Below, in pieces: positions 46,234 to 55,499 of a stretch of 64,000 nt of DNA. The DNA is from Acinetobacter sp. S54. GTDB lineage: Bacteria > Pseudomonadota > Gammaproteobacteria > Pseudomonadales > Moraxellaceae. The position numbers were made by a program, and so were the translations under genes. The stretch lies in contig NZ_JACVUI010000009.1 in the NCBI RefSeq assembly GCF_016624945.1, positions 37,052-101,051 of the forward strand, given 5' to 3'. How positions within the stretch are numbered: the first letter of the stretch is position 1; each line of letters opens with the position of its first letter. The notes below the pieces were generated by a model. That model was not told the origin of the DNA and made no database searches. It saw nothing but the letters and a program-made list of their open reading frames with translations.

Positions 46234-47481
46234 ATGTTTTATTTGAAATCGGCATTCAATTTAAATGCATATAAAACTGGAATAGTCTTTGGTGTAATCG
46301 GGGTCTCAACATTATTTCCAATTTCCTGTTATGCGGAGGATAATTGGACCTTTAATTTAAAAAATGCCTATATTGATCGTAATTTTGATAATAGCGCTGT
46401 TAAGGATTTTGGTAGCTGGTCACAAAGTGCATCATTGTTTTATAAGTCAGATTATTATTCTACTCCAATTGAAAATCTGGATATCGGAGTAGATGGCACA
46501 ATCCAATATGCAGTGCGCTTAAGTCACGATAAAGGAGTGGCAGATACAGTCTTACCTTTTGATACTGAAGAGCAAAAACAGGCGCGTGATTTCTTAAAAT
46601 ATGGCGGTACGCTGAAGCTGAAATACGATCAAACCGAACTGCGTGTCGGTGAGTTATGGCCTGATCTTCCTGTGACAGCAGTCGATCGTAGCAGACAACT
46701 TTTAGCATCGTATCAAGGGGTCAGTCTAAATTCTAAACTCACAGATCAATTGAGTGGTGAAATTGGGGTGATCACGAAAGTTTCACCCCGTAATCAGGAA
46801 GGTTTCCATAAACTTTCATTTACCAAAAATGGAACCACCTATTATTCGGATGGTTTGAACTATATTGATCTACGCTATCAGCCAATTAATAACTTGAAGC
46901 TGGAATATTATTATGGAAATTTAGATAACCTTTATAATAAACATTATATTGGTGTGGATTATTTAACTAAATTTTCTCCAGATTTATCACTAAATAGTAA
47001 ACTAAAGTATTTTAAAGCGGTTGAAGATAATAATAATTATGATATTGATAGCCAAAATATTGGTTTGTTGGAAACGCTCAAATATAAAAACCATACCTTT
47101 GGTTTGGGTTATCAACAAATTATTGGAGATACTTATCCTTTACCAGATGGTTTTTTACCTGAAACCTATTTCATCAACTGGAATGCAACAGGATTCTTCA
47201 AAGCTGACGAAAAGTCGATTCATTTAATGTATGGCTATGATTTTAAAGACTATGTACCTGGTCTGAATATGATGTTGAAACATGTCTATGGTTATGATTT
47301 TAAAACAGTATTAGGCCAACGCAATAAAGAGCAAGAAACCAATTTGATCGTGAACTATGCCTTTCAGAATCCTGCTCTAAAAGGGGTTGCATTCCAGTGG
47401 TTATATATTCCTTATAAAGTGCGTTATGGCAATGATTTTAATGAAAATCGTGTGTTTTTAAGCTATAGCAAAAAATTCTAA
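46234..47481 (+). CDS. OprD-family outer-membrane porin (BenP-like)
   Basis: Outer-membrane channel likely admitting aromatic acids. Residues 1-35 form a long signal peptide with SCYA before EDNW; the mature part begins with FNLKNAYIDRNFDN, typical of OprD porins, alternates in beta-strand fashion and ends in a C-terminal Phe (SYSKKF), the usual signal for outer-membrane insertion. At 415 aa it is the family length. Directly followed (35 bases) by an aromatic-acid MFS transporter, so outer- and inner-membrane uptake are probably paired, like BenP and BenK of ADP1. Confidence 0.82.
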   Translation: MFYLKSAFNLNAYKTGIVFGVIGVSTLFPISCYAEDNWTFNLKNAYIDRNFDNSAVKDFGSWSQSASLFYKSDYYSTPIENLDIGVDGTIQYAVRLSHDKGVADTVLPFDTEEQKQARDFLKYGGTLKLKYDQTELRVGELWPDLPVTAVDRSRQLLASYQGVSLNSKLTDQLSGEIGVITKVSPRNQEGFHKLSFTKNGTTYYSDGLNYIDLRYQPINNLKLEYYYGNLDNLYNKHYIGVDYLTKFSPDLSLNSKLKYFKAVEDNNNYDIDSQNIGLLETLKYKNHTFGLGYQQIIGDTYPLPDGFLPETYFINWNATGFFKADEKSIHLMYGYDFKDYVPGLNMMLKHVYGYDFKTVLGQRNKEQETNLIVNYAFQNPALKGVAFQWLYIPYKVRYGNDFNENRVFLSYSKKF

Positions 47482-47516
47482 AAGTTTTAAAAAGTTCCTT
47501 ATGGAAGGAGGAGAAT

Positions 47517-48914
47517 ATGTCTCAGGACATTAATGTTAATCAGATGATTGACGAATCAAAACTAACCCCATTTCACTGGCGTGTCATTATTTTAAGTACA
47601 CTGATTATTATTTTTGATGGGTATGATCTGGTGATTTATGGGGTTGCTTTACCCTTGTTGATGAAGGAATGGGCCATTGATCCTGTTACCGCAGGTTTTA
47701 TTGGAAGTGTTGCGTTATTTGGCATGATGTTCGGTGCACTGATTTTTGGTACGATGGCCGATAAATTAGAGCATCTAAACATTAGCCGTAAAAAAGTCAT
47801 TGCAGTTTGTATTATTCTATTCAGTTTATGCACGGTACTTTGTGGCCTTTCTAAAACGACAACTCAATTTGCAATTTTCCGTTTCCTGGCAGGTGTTGGT
47901 ATTGGGGGTGTAATGCCTAATGTCATTGCGCTGGTCAGTGAGTATGCACCTAAGAAATTTAAAAGTTTCTTTGTGACATTAATGTTCAGTGGTTATGCAA
48001 TTGGGGGCATGGTTGCCGCTGCATTGGGATCTGTGCTAGTCCCTGTATATGGCTGGAAAATCATGTTTATGATCGCGGGGATTCCGTTGATTATTTTATT
48101 ACCGCTGATGAAGTTATTACCAGATTCGATTGACTATTTGGTGCGTAAGAAAAAGGATGAAGCGGTACGCTATATTTTATCCAGATTAGTGCCGAGTTAT
48201 CAAAATCAGCCAGATCATGTTTTTGTGTTAAATGCCAGTAATCAAACTCAGGCAGAAGCACCGGTTAAAATGATTTTTAAGGAACAACGTGCTTTTAGTA
48301 CAGTGATGTTTTGGTGTTCTATTTTTATGACTTTAATCATGGTTTATGCGCTCGGTAACTGGTTGCCAAAACTCATGATCGAAGCTGGTTATAATTTGTC
48401 AAAAAGTCTTGTCTTTTTATTCTCACTAAATGTTGGTGGCATGATTGGCTCGATTTTAGGCGGTTATCTTGGTGATCGTTATAATGTGAAATATGTGACA
48501 ATGGCTTTACTCCTGCTTGGTGCAGTCTCTTTAAGCTTATTATCGTTCCAGTTTGACAGCGTGGTATTGTACTTTCTGATCGCATGTGCGGGTGCGGCTT
48601 CGATTGGTACACAAATTATGTTGTTGGCCTATATGGCGCGTTTCTATGCACCCAATGTTCGCTCAACAGGAATTGGCTGGGGCTTGGGCATGGGGCGTGT
48701 CGGGGCGATTCTTGGACCTATTTTGACAGGATGGTTATTGTCGTTACACCTGCCACATTTTTATAATTTCCTAGCGTTAAGTATTCCAGCAGTGATTGGT
48801 ATTTTGACGGTATTTTTGATCAATGATCGTCTGGCTTACCATGCTGATCAGCATGAAATCCCAGCAATTGATCCAAAGGAAAAATCAAAAATTTCTGAGC
48901 CTGCTGTGCAATAA
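47517..48914 (+). CDS. benK: Aromatic-acid MFS transporter (AAHS family, BenK-like)
   Basis: Inner-membrane proton symporter for benzoate or a related aromatic acid. 465 aa, 12 hydrophobic segments. The AAHS signature FHWRVIILSTLIIIFDGYDLVIYG starts at about residue 19, with the essential Asp of DGYD. GGVMPNVIALVSEYAP and the second-half motif GGYLGDRYNVKYV fit. Odd point: motif A between TM2 and TM3 reads ADKLEHLNISRKK, where relatives have a single Gly between the DKx and the RKK, so there is a five-residue insertion. An AAGGAGGAG RBS precedes the ATG. BenK by neighbourhood; other aromatic substrates are possible. Confidence 0.75.
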   Translation: MSQDINVNQMIDESKLTPFHWRVIILSTLIIIFDGYDLVIYGVALPLLMKEWAIDPVTAGFIGSVALFGMMFGALIFGTMADKLEHLNISRKKVIAVCIILFSLCTVLCGLSKTTTQFAIFRFLAGVGIGGVMPNVIALVSEYAPKKFKSFFVTLMFSGYAIGGMVAAALGSVLVPVYGWKIMFMIAGIPLIILLPLMKLLPDSIDYLVRKKKDEAVRYILSRLVPSYQNQPDHVFVLNASNQTQAEAPVKMIFKEQRAFSTVMFWCSIFMTLIMVYALGNWLPKLMIEAGYNLSKSLVFLFSLNVGGMIGSILGGYLGDRYNVKYVTMALLLLGAVSLSLLSFQFDSVVLYFLIACAGAASIGTQIMLLAYMARFYAPNVRSTGIGWGLGMGRVGAILGPILTGWLLSLHLPHFYNFLALSIPAVIGILTVFLINDRLAYHADQHEIPAIDPKEKSKISEPAVQ

Positions 48915-48953
48915 ATCATGAAGATAAATCAATAGTGCGCAATGATTTACCCA

Positions 48954-48981
48954 AAATAAAGGACGGAGTAGTCCTTTATTT
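48954..48981. terminator. Bidirectional terminator between benK-like gene and benM
   Basis: A perfect 11-bp stem, AAATAAAGGAC (48954-48964) and GTCCTTTATTT (48971-48981), loop GGAGTA. It overlaps the stop codon of benM and lies between the convergent genes. Confidence 0.8.
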
Positions 48982-49894
48982 ACATCAAAGCATTATTGGA
49001 AAAACCTTCATACGCGTAGATTTGGCGGATGGTTTCAAGCATGGAGTAAAGATAAGTACTTTCTTCCATGTTTCGTGCCGCAATAAAAATAGGACTAATC
49101 GCATCGGGATCGAGCAGTGGCACATAGCTTAGATTATATAATTGAATACTGGTGGTACTTTCAGGAACGATACATATACCTTCACCCGCAGCGACCAATC
49201 CTAACGCTAATTGCACCTCACGTACATCATTAAGTTTGGTGGGTTCGAGTCCGTGCTCAGAAAAGATCGAGAGGACATGCGTGGAAAAATTAGGCTTTGC
49301 AGTTGTGGGATAAAGTAAGATTCTTTCATCGACGATATCCGCCAAATGGACGCCTGTATCTTTCATGCGATTGAGTGGATGACTGGCATGCACAGCGACC
49401 ATTAAACGTTCATTTCTGAGTAACGTTCGTTTAATTGCTGGATCACTAATTTTAAGTCGGCCAAAACCGACATCAATACGGCCATCTTTTAAGGCTTCAA
49501 TTTGGGCGTTGGTCCCCATTTCATACAATTCAATTTTTAGATTTGGGTGCGCCTGTCGATATAAATAAATAATGCGGGGTAATAATCCAAACAATAACGA
49601 ACCCACAAATCCAATTTTAATCGTGGTTTCGACAGAAGCAATACGCTTGGTCATGGAGACCATCTGGTCTGCACTCGACAAAAGTTTAACAGCATATTGA
49701 TAAAAAAATTGACCGACAGAAGTGGTTTTCACTGGGCGGCTGCCGCGTTCGAGTAACTGTAACCCCAGTTCTTCTTCCAGATTTTGAATTTGTCGGCTTA
49801 AAGGCGGTTGTGCGATACAAAGTTTATCTGCTGCTTTCGTAAAGCTCTGTTCTTCAACCACTGCAACAAAATACCGTAAATGTCTAAGTTCCAT
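48980..49894 (-). CDS. benM: LysR-type activator of benzoate degradation BenM
   Basis: Regulator that senses benzoate and cis,cis-muconate and controls ben genes. 304 aa, the same length as ADP1 BenM, and the text follows it closely: FTKAADKLCIAQPPLSRQIQ helix-turn-helix, then FVGSLLFGLLPRIIYLYRQAHP and NFSTHVLSIFSEHGLEP in the effector domain. Divergent from benA. Three BenM-type sites matching the ADP1 pattern lie in the shared region, the first only six bases from the benM start, so autoregulation is expected. Confidence 0.93.
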   Translation of the reverse strand: MELRHLRYFVAVVEEQSFTKAADKLCIAQPPLSRQIQNLEEELGLQLLERGSRPVKTTSVGQFFYQYAVKLLSSADQMVSMTKRIASVETTIKIGFVGSLLFGLLPRIIYLYRQAHPNLKIELYEMGTNAQIEALKDGRIDVGFGRLKISDPAIKRTLLRNERLMVAVHASHPLNRMKDTGVHLADIVDERILLYPTTAKPNFSTHVLSIFSEHGLEPTKLNDVREVQLALGLVAAGEGICIVPESTTSIQLYNLSYVPLLDPDAISPIFIAARNMEESTYLYSMLETIRQIYAYEGFSNNALM

Positions 49895-49899
49895 TTAGA

Positions 49900-49966
49900 A
49901 TACTCCAAAGGTATTTTAGTATACAAATAATGTGTTGGAATTTATTAAAACATTCTTTTAAGGTAT
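49900..49966. promoter_or_regulatory. BenM operator array (three sites)
   Basis: Site 1: ATAC-N7-GTAT at 49900-49914. Site 2: ATAC-N7-GTGT at 49921-49935. Site 3: ATTC-N7-GTAT at 49952-49966. Sites 1 and 2 are 21 bases apart centre to centre (two helical turns), sites 2 and 3 are 31 apart (three turns). This is the same site type, order and degeneracy I recall for the ADP1 benA operator. Site 3 overlaps a TATAAA-like element at 49964-49969. Confidence 0.85.
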
Positions 49967-50323
49967 AAACAAGCGATAACTGATGTGATGACGGACCATG
50001 TACAAATCAGTCGAAACGATTCTTGTCGATGTTCTCACAACTCGACTATCTACATTATCAGTCATGAATATGCAAACGCAGACAAGGTAAGTGGCGATTG
50101 TTGTTGAGATTAGGGATGAAGCTGAAGTTGCCCGTCATGATCTGAATATGCCATTTGAACACATCACTTTAATTTTGAATTGCTTAAAAAGCGAAATCAG
50201 TTGACGTCATTAAAAATAAAACGTCGCTGCGCGAGTGCTTAATTATGATGAGGAATCAGGTTGGGTTACACCACAACTGAACCTGATGACTTCCTTAAAT
50301 ATCTGGAAAGTCGGAGAATGGAT
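49967..50323 (+). other. Long benA leader region
   Basis: About 357 bases between the BenM sites and the benA start. No terminator or clear second promoter. A GTG-started open frame of 37 codons runs 50091-50204 (VAIVVEIRDEAEVARHDL at its start) with AAGG close upstream, and a short [11 protein letters not shown] frame sits near 50244. These may be chance frames, leader peptides or remnants of a lost gene. The long in-frame extension of benA back to 50261 is not favoured (see benA). Confidence 0.4.
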
Positions 50324-51709
50324 ATGCCACGTATTCCTGTTATCAATACCAGCCATCTTGACCGTATTGATGAATTACTAGTTGATAATATTGAAACCGG
50401 TGAATTCAAACTTCATCGTTCAGTTTTTACCGATCAAGCTTTATTTGACCTTGAAATGAAGTACATTTTTGAGGGAAATTGGGTGTACTTGGCCCATGAA
50501 AGCCAAATTCCAAATAATAATGATTATTATACAACGTATATTGGTCGTCAGCCGATTTTGATTGCACGTAATCGTAATGGCGAATTGAATGCCATGATTA
50601 ATGCGTGTTCACACCGTGGCGCACAATTGTGTCGTTATAAGCGTGGCAATAAATCCACATATACCTGCCCATTTCATGGTTGGACATTTAATAACTCAGG
50701 TAAATTACTCAAAGTTAAAGATCCAAGTGATGCAGGTTATTCTGACTGCTTTAACAAAGATGGTTCGCATGACCTGAAAAAAGTAGCACGATTTGAAAAC
50801 TATAAAGGTTTTCTGTTTGGAAGCCTGAATCCAGATGTACCGTCCTTGCAAGAATTTCTGGGTGAAACCACCAAGATTATTGACATGATTGTGGACCAAT
50901 CTGAGCATGGTTTAGAAGTTCTGCGTGGTTCATCAACGTATACCTACGAAGGTAACTGGAAGTTGACCGCTGAAAATGGTGCAGATGGCTATCACGTTTC
51001 TGCGGTGCATTGGAACTATGCGGCGACTACGCAACATCGTAAAGAAACGCAGGCTGGTGATAATATCCGAGCTATGAGTGCGGGTTCATGGGGGAAACAA
51101 GGCGGCGGCTCTTATGGTTTTGAGCATGGTCATATGCTGTTATGGACGCAATGGGGTAACCCGGAAGATCGTCCAAACTTTCCAAAAGCAGAAGAATATA
51201 CCGAAAAATTTGGCGCAGCGATGTCCAAGTGGATGATTGAGCGTTCGCGCAATTTATGCCTTTATCCAAATGTCTATTTGATGGATCAGTTTGGTTCACA
51301 AATTCGAGTGTTACGTCCCATTTCAGTCAATAAAACTGAAGTTACGATTTACTGTATTGCACCTGTTGGTGAAGAACCCGAAGCACGCACCCGTCGTATT
51401 CGCCAGTATGAAGATTTCTTTAATGCTTCTGGTATGGCAACTCCAGATGATTTAGAAGAATTCCGTGCCTGTCAGGCAGGTTATGCGGGGATTGAACTGG
51501 AATGGAACGACATGTGTCGTGGAGCGAAACACTGGATTTATGGACCAGATGATGCTGCCAATGAGATTGGGTTAAAGCCTGCAATCAGCGGGATTAAAAC
51601 AGAAGATGAAGGCTTGTATCTGGCGCAGCATCAGTATTGGCTCAAAACCATGAAACAAGCAATTGCTGATGAAAAGCAGTTCGCAGTGAGTCAAGGAGAG
51701 ACAGCATGA
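50324..51709 (+). CDS. benA: Benzoate 1,2-dioxygenase alpha subunit
   Basis: Large oxygenase subunit converting benzoate to its cis-diol. Rieske 2Fe-2S ligands are Cys95, His97, Cys115 and His118 ([15 protein letters not shown]); the mononuclear iron histidines lie in [16 protein letters not shown]. Start set at ATG 50324 ([10 protein letters not shown], 461 aa), because this is the start known for ADP1 BenA and GGAG lies 7 bases upstream; the frame stays open back to a TTG at 50261 without an RBS. The stop overlaps benB by 4 bases. Confidence 0.95.
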   Translation: MPRIPVINTSHLDRIDELLVDNIETGEFKLHRSVFTDQALFDLEMKYIFEGNWVYLAHESQIPNNNDYYTTYIGRQPILIARNRNGELNAMINACSHRGAQLCRYKRGNKSTYTCPFHGWTFNNSGKLLKVKDPSDAGYSDCFNKDGSHDLKKVARFENYKGFLFGSLNPDVPSLQEFLGETTKIIDMIVDQSEHGLEVLRGSSTYTYEGNWKLTAENGADGYHVSAVHWNYAATTQHRKETQAGDNIRAMSAGSWGKQGGGSYGFEHGHMLLWTQWGNPEDRPNFPKAEEYTEKFGAAMSKWMIERSRNLCLYPNVYLMDQFGSQIRVLRPISVNKTEVTIYCIAPVGEEPEARTRRIRQYEDFFNASGMATPDDLEEFRACQAGYAGIELEWNDMCRGAKHWIYGPDDAANEIGLKPAISGIKTEDEGLYLAQHQYWLKTMKQAIADEKQFAVSQGETA

Positions 51710-52215
51710 ACGCTTCAACAAGTTTAGATAAAATTACGATTGAAAATGTTTGCCAGTTTTTATACCGCGAAGCTCGTTTTCTGGATGATGAACAATGGGA
51801 TCAATGGGTCGAATGCTATGCCCCAGAAGCTTCTTTCTGGATGCCTGCGTGGGACGATAATGATCAACTGACCGAAGATCCTCAATCTGAAATTTCACTC
51901 ATTTATTACCCTGACCGTCAGGGTCTGGAAGATCGAGTATTTCGCATTAAAACGGAACGCTCATCAGCCACCATGCCAGACACCCGGACCGCACACAATA
52001 TCAGCAATGTTGAAATTGAGTTGCGTGAAGGCGATCAAGCTACCGTACGTTTCAACTGGAACACGCTAAGTTTCCGTTACAAGAATAGCTATAGCTACTT
52101 TGGCATGTCGCGTTATGTGATCGATTTTTCTGGCGAAAGCCCAAAAATCTTGAGCAAGTATGTCGTACTTAAAAACGACTACATCAATCAAGTGATCGAT
52201 ATTTACCATATCTGA
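51706..52215 (+). CDS. benB: Benzoate 1,2-dioxygenase beta subunit
   Basis: Small subunit of the ring-hydroxylating dioxygenase, a SnoaL/cystatin-like fold of 169 aa that shapes the alpha3beta3 hexamer. Family segments [20 protein letters not shown] and the closing [18 protein letters not shown] are present. Coupled to benA by an ATGA overlap, with GGAGAGA upstream. Confidence 0.93.
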   Translation: MNASTSLDKITIENVCQFLYREARFLDDEQWDQWVECYAPEASFWMPAWDDNDQLTEDPQSEISLIYYPDRQGLEDRVFRIKTERSSATMPDTRTAHNISNVEIELREGDQATVRFNWNTLSFRYKNSYSYFGMSRYVIDFSGESPKILSKYVVLKNDYINQVIDIYHI

Positions 52216-52271
52216 AAATGAGATCAACCTCAGCTGAAGGGAGAGTTGGCTGAGGTCTCAAAGTTCAATAA

Positions 52272-53306
<1,035 letters not shown>

Positions 53307-53336
53307 TCGTGTGGCCTGAATCATGTGGAGCAAAAG

Positions 53337-54122
53337 ATGACTCAAATGCAGAGGTTTAATCAGAAAGTTGTAATCGTTACGGGCGCAGCCCAAGGCATTG
53401 GCCAAGGCGTCGCTTTGCGAATTGCAGCAGAAGGTGGAACATTAGTTCTGGCTGATCGTTCTGATCTGGTAGATGACGTTTTACAGCAATGCCAAAGCCT
53501 AGGCGCAACGGGCAGCTATGTCCATGCAGATTTGGAAACCTATGCAGGCGCGCAGGCCGTAGTGGCGCATGCAATTGAACATTATGGCCGAGTTGATGTA
53601 CTCATTAATAATGTCGGCGGTGCCATCTGGATGAAACCTTTTCAGGAGTTTTCTGAGGAGGAAATCATTAAAGAAGTTAACCGTTCTTTATTTCCAACGT
53701 TATGGTGTTGCCGTGCAGTATTGCCTGAAATGATTAAAAATCAAAAGGGCAATATTGTGAATGTTTCCTCTATTGCCACGCGTGGGATTAACCGTATTCC
53801 GTATTCAGCGTCTAAAGGCGGGGTGAATGCCCTAACGGCATCTCTGGCTTTTGAACATGCTCAAGATGGAATTCGTGTCAATGCAATCGCAACAGGGGGA
53901 ACCGAAGCACCGCCAAGAAAAATTCCACGAAATGCCAATCCATTGTCTGAAAATGAAAAGACATGGATGCAACAAGTGGTCGATCAAACCATTGATCGAA
54001 CTTTTTTAGCTCGATACGGCAGTATTGATGAACAAGTAAATGCAATTGTGTTCTTGGCATCAGATGAGTCTTCATATATTACTGGCAGTGTGATTCCTGT
54101 CGGTGGTGGTGATCAGGGGTAA
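53337..54122 (+). CDS. benD: cis-1,6-dihydroxycyclohexadiene-1-carboxylate dehydrogenase
   Basis: SDR enzyme that oxidises and decarboxylates the benzoate diol to catechol. NAD-binding VTGAAQGIGQGVALR near residues 14-28, NNVGG, catalytic Ser in NVSSIATRG and Tyr-x3-Lys in YSASKGG. Start set at ATG 53337, because GGAG lies 6 bases upstream; the in-frame GTG at 53325 lacks an RBS. At 261 aa it matches BenD. Fourth gene of benABCDE. Confidence 0.93.
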   Translation: MTQMQRFNQKVVIVTGAAQGIGQGVALRIAAEGGTLVLADRSDLVDDVLQQCQSLGATGSYVHADLETYAGAQAVVAHAIEHYGRVDVLINNVGGAIWMKPFQEFSEEEIIKEVNRSLFPTLWCCRAVLPEMIKNQKGNIVNVSSIATRGINRIPYSASKGGVNALTASLAFEHAQDGIRVNAIATGGTEAPPRKIPRNANPLSENEKTWMQQVVDQTIDRTFLARYGSIDEQVNAIVFLASDESSYITGSVIPVGGGDQG

Positions 54123-54169
54123 ACAGGTCACTTTTAGAACATAACAGGATGATTCTGCAAGGAGGCACT

Positions 54170-55384
54170 ATGACATCCCTGTTTAAAACCTTAAGAGAGG
54201 ATTGGTCGCTATCGGCCACAGTGGCTGGCTTTTTAGCTGTTCTGATCTCTTATTCTGGGCCATTAATTATTTTTTTTCAGGCAGCTCAGAAAGCACAAGT
54301 TTCACCAGAAATGATGATCTCATGGATCTGGGGGATCTCCATCGGAGCTGCCTTGACTGGCATTTATTTATCGATTCGATTTAAAACCCCCATTATTACC
54401 GCTTGGTCAGCACCGGGTACGGCTTTGCTGGTCACCTTATTTCCCAATATCAGTTTGAATGAAGCCGTTGGTGCATATATTAGTGCTGCGATTGTCATCT
54501 TAATCGTTGGCATGACAGGCTATTTTGATAAATTGCTAAAATGGATTCCCCAAGGAATCGCCGCTGGCATGATGGCAGGTATCCTATTTCAGTTTGGTCT
54601 TGGATTATTTCATGCTACTGATTCCTTACCTTTGATCGTATTTAGTATGTTGTTGTGCTATTTATTTGCACGACGTTTTTCACCACGTTACAGCATGCTG
54701 TGGGTGCTACTATGCGGTGTCACACTGAGTTTTTTATTGGGTAAAATGAATCCTGTCACGATGGATTTTCATTTAGCAATTCCACAATTTATTCGACCTG
54801 AATGGTCATGGTATTCCACGCTAAATCTGGCGATTCCTTTAATTTTAGTCAGTTTAACCGGACAATTTTTACCAGGCATGGCGATTTTAAAACTCAGTCA
54901 TTATGATGTGCCAGCCAAGCCTATTATTGGTGCGGCTAGCCTTGCATCACTTGCGGTGGCCTGTGTGGGCGGGATTACCATTGTTTTGGCCTCAATTACG
55001 GCGGCGTTGTGTATGGGCAAAGATGCCCATGAACTCAAAGACAAACGCTATATTGCAGGAGTTGCTAACGGCTTATTTTATATTTTAGGGGGCTTGTTTG
55101 CAGGTAGCATCGTGGCACTTTTCAGCTTACTTCCTAAAGAGCTAGTGGCGGCACTGGCTGGTCTGGCGCTACTAGGTGCCATTGCCACCAATATTCGTAT
55201 GGCAATGCAGGAGGATACGCAACGTGAAGCGGCGTTAATCACCTTTCTGGCTACTGTTTCAGGGATGCATTTTCTGGGTTTAAGTTCAGTATTTTGGGGC
55301 ATGTGCATCGGAATGCTGGCGTATCTGATCTTGATAAAACGCAATACGATTCTTGCAGCAGTTTCAGAGTCATCCTCCCGTTAA
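54170..55384 (+). CDS. benE: Benzoate transporter BenE
   Basis: Inner-membrane benzoate:proton symporter family, 404 aa with about 12 hydrophobic segments. BenE phrases such as FLAVLISYSGPLIIFFQAA, TAWSAPGTALL and AGVANGLFYILGG are present. ATG 54170 is chosen over 54149 because AAGGAGG sits directly upstream. In ADP1 benE is followed by catA; here the next gene is the leftward mopR, so the operon ends without catechol dioxygenase. Confidence 0.9.
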   Translation: MTSLFKTLREDWSLSATVAGFLAVLISYSGPLIIFFQAAQKAQVSPEMMISWIWGISIGAALTGIYLSIRFKTPIITAWSAPGTALLVTLFPNISLNEAVGAYISAAIVILIVGMTGYFDKLLKWIPQGIAAGMMAGILFQFGLGLFHATDSLPLIVFSMLLCYLFARRFSPRYSMLWVLLCGVTLSFLLGKMNPVTMDFHLAIPQFIRPEWSWYSTLNLAIPLILVSLTGQFLPGMAILKLSHYDVPAKPIIGAASLASLAVACVGGITIVLASITAALCMGKDAHELKDKRYIAGVANGLFYILGGLFAGSIVALFSLLPKELVAALAGLALLGAIATNIRMAMQEDTQREAALITFLATVSGMHFLGLSSVFWGMCIGMLAYLILIKRNTILAAVSESSSR

Positions 55385-55499
55385 GACAAATAATGGCTTA
55401 AGTGCTATCTGAATAAATCCAGATTGATAGAGTGAGGTGCAGCAATTCTGATTGTGATTGAAGCATTCTTAGGAAATGGGAGCATAGCTTTTCATTGAT

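Noticed and set aside
50261..50323. In-frame N-terminal extension of BenA back to a TTG at 50261
   Set aside because: No Shine-Dalgarno sequence before it, and the ATG at 50324 has GGAG at 7 bases and gives the known BenA start [10 protein letters not shown].
50220..50372. Protein-like open frame across the benA start in another frame
   Set aside because: No start codon with a ribosome site, and most of it overlaps benA; kept only as a note in the leader finding.
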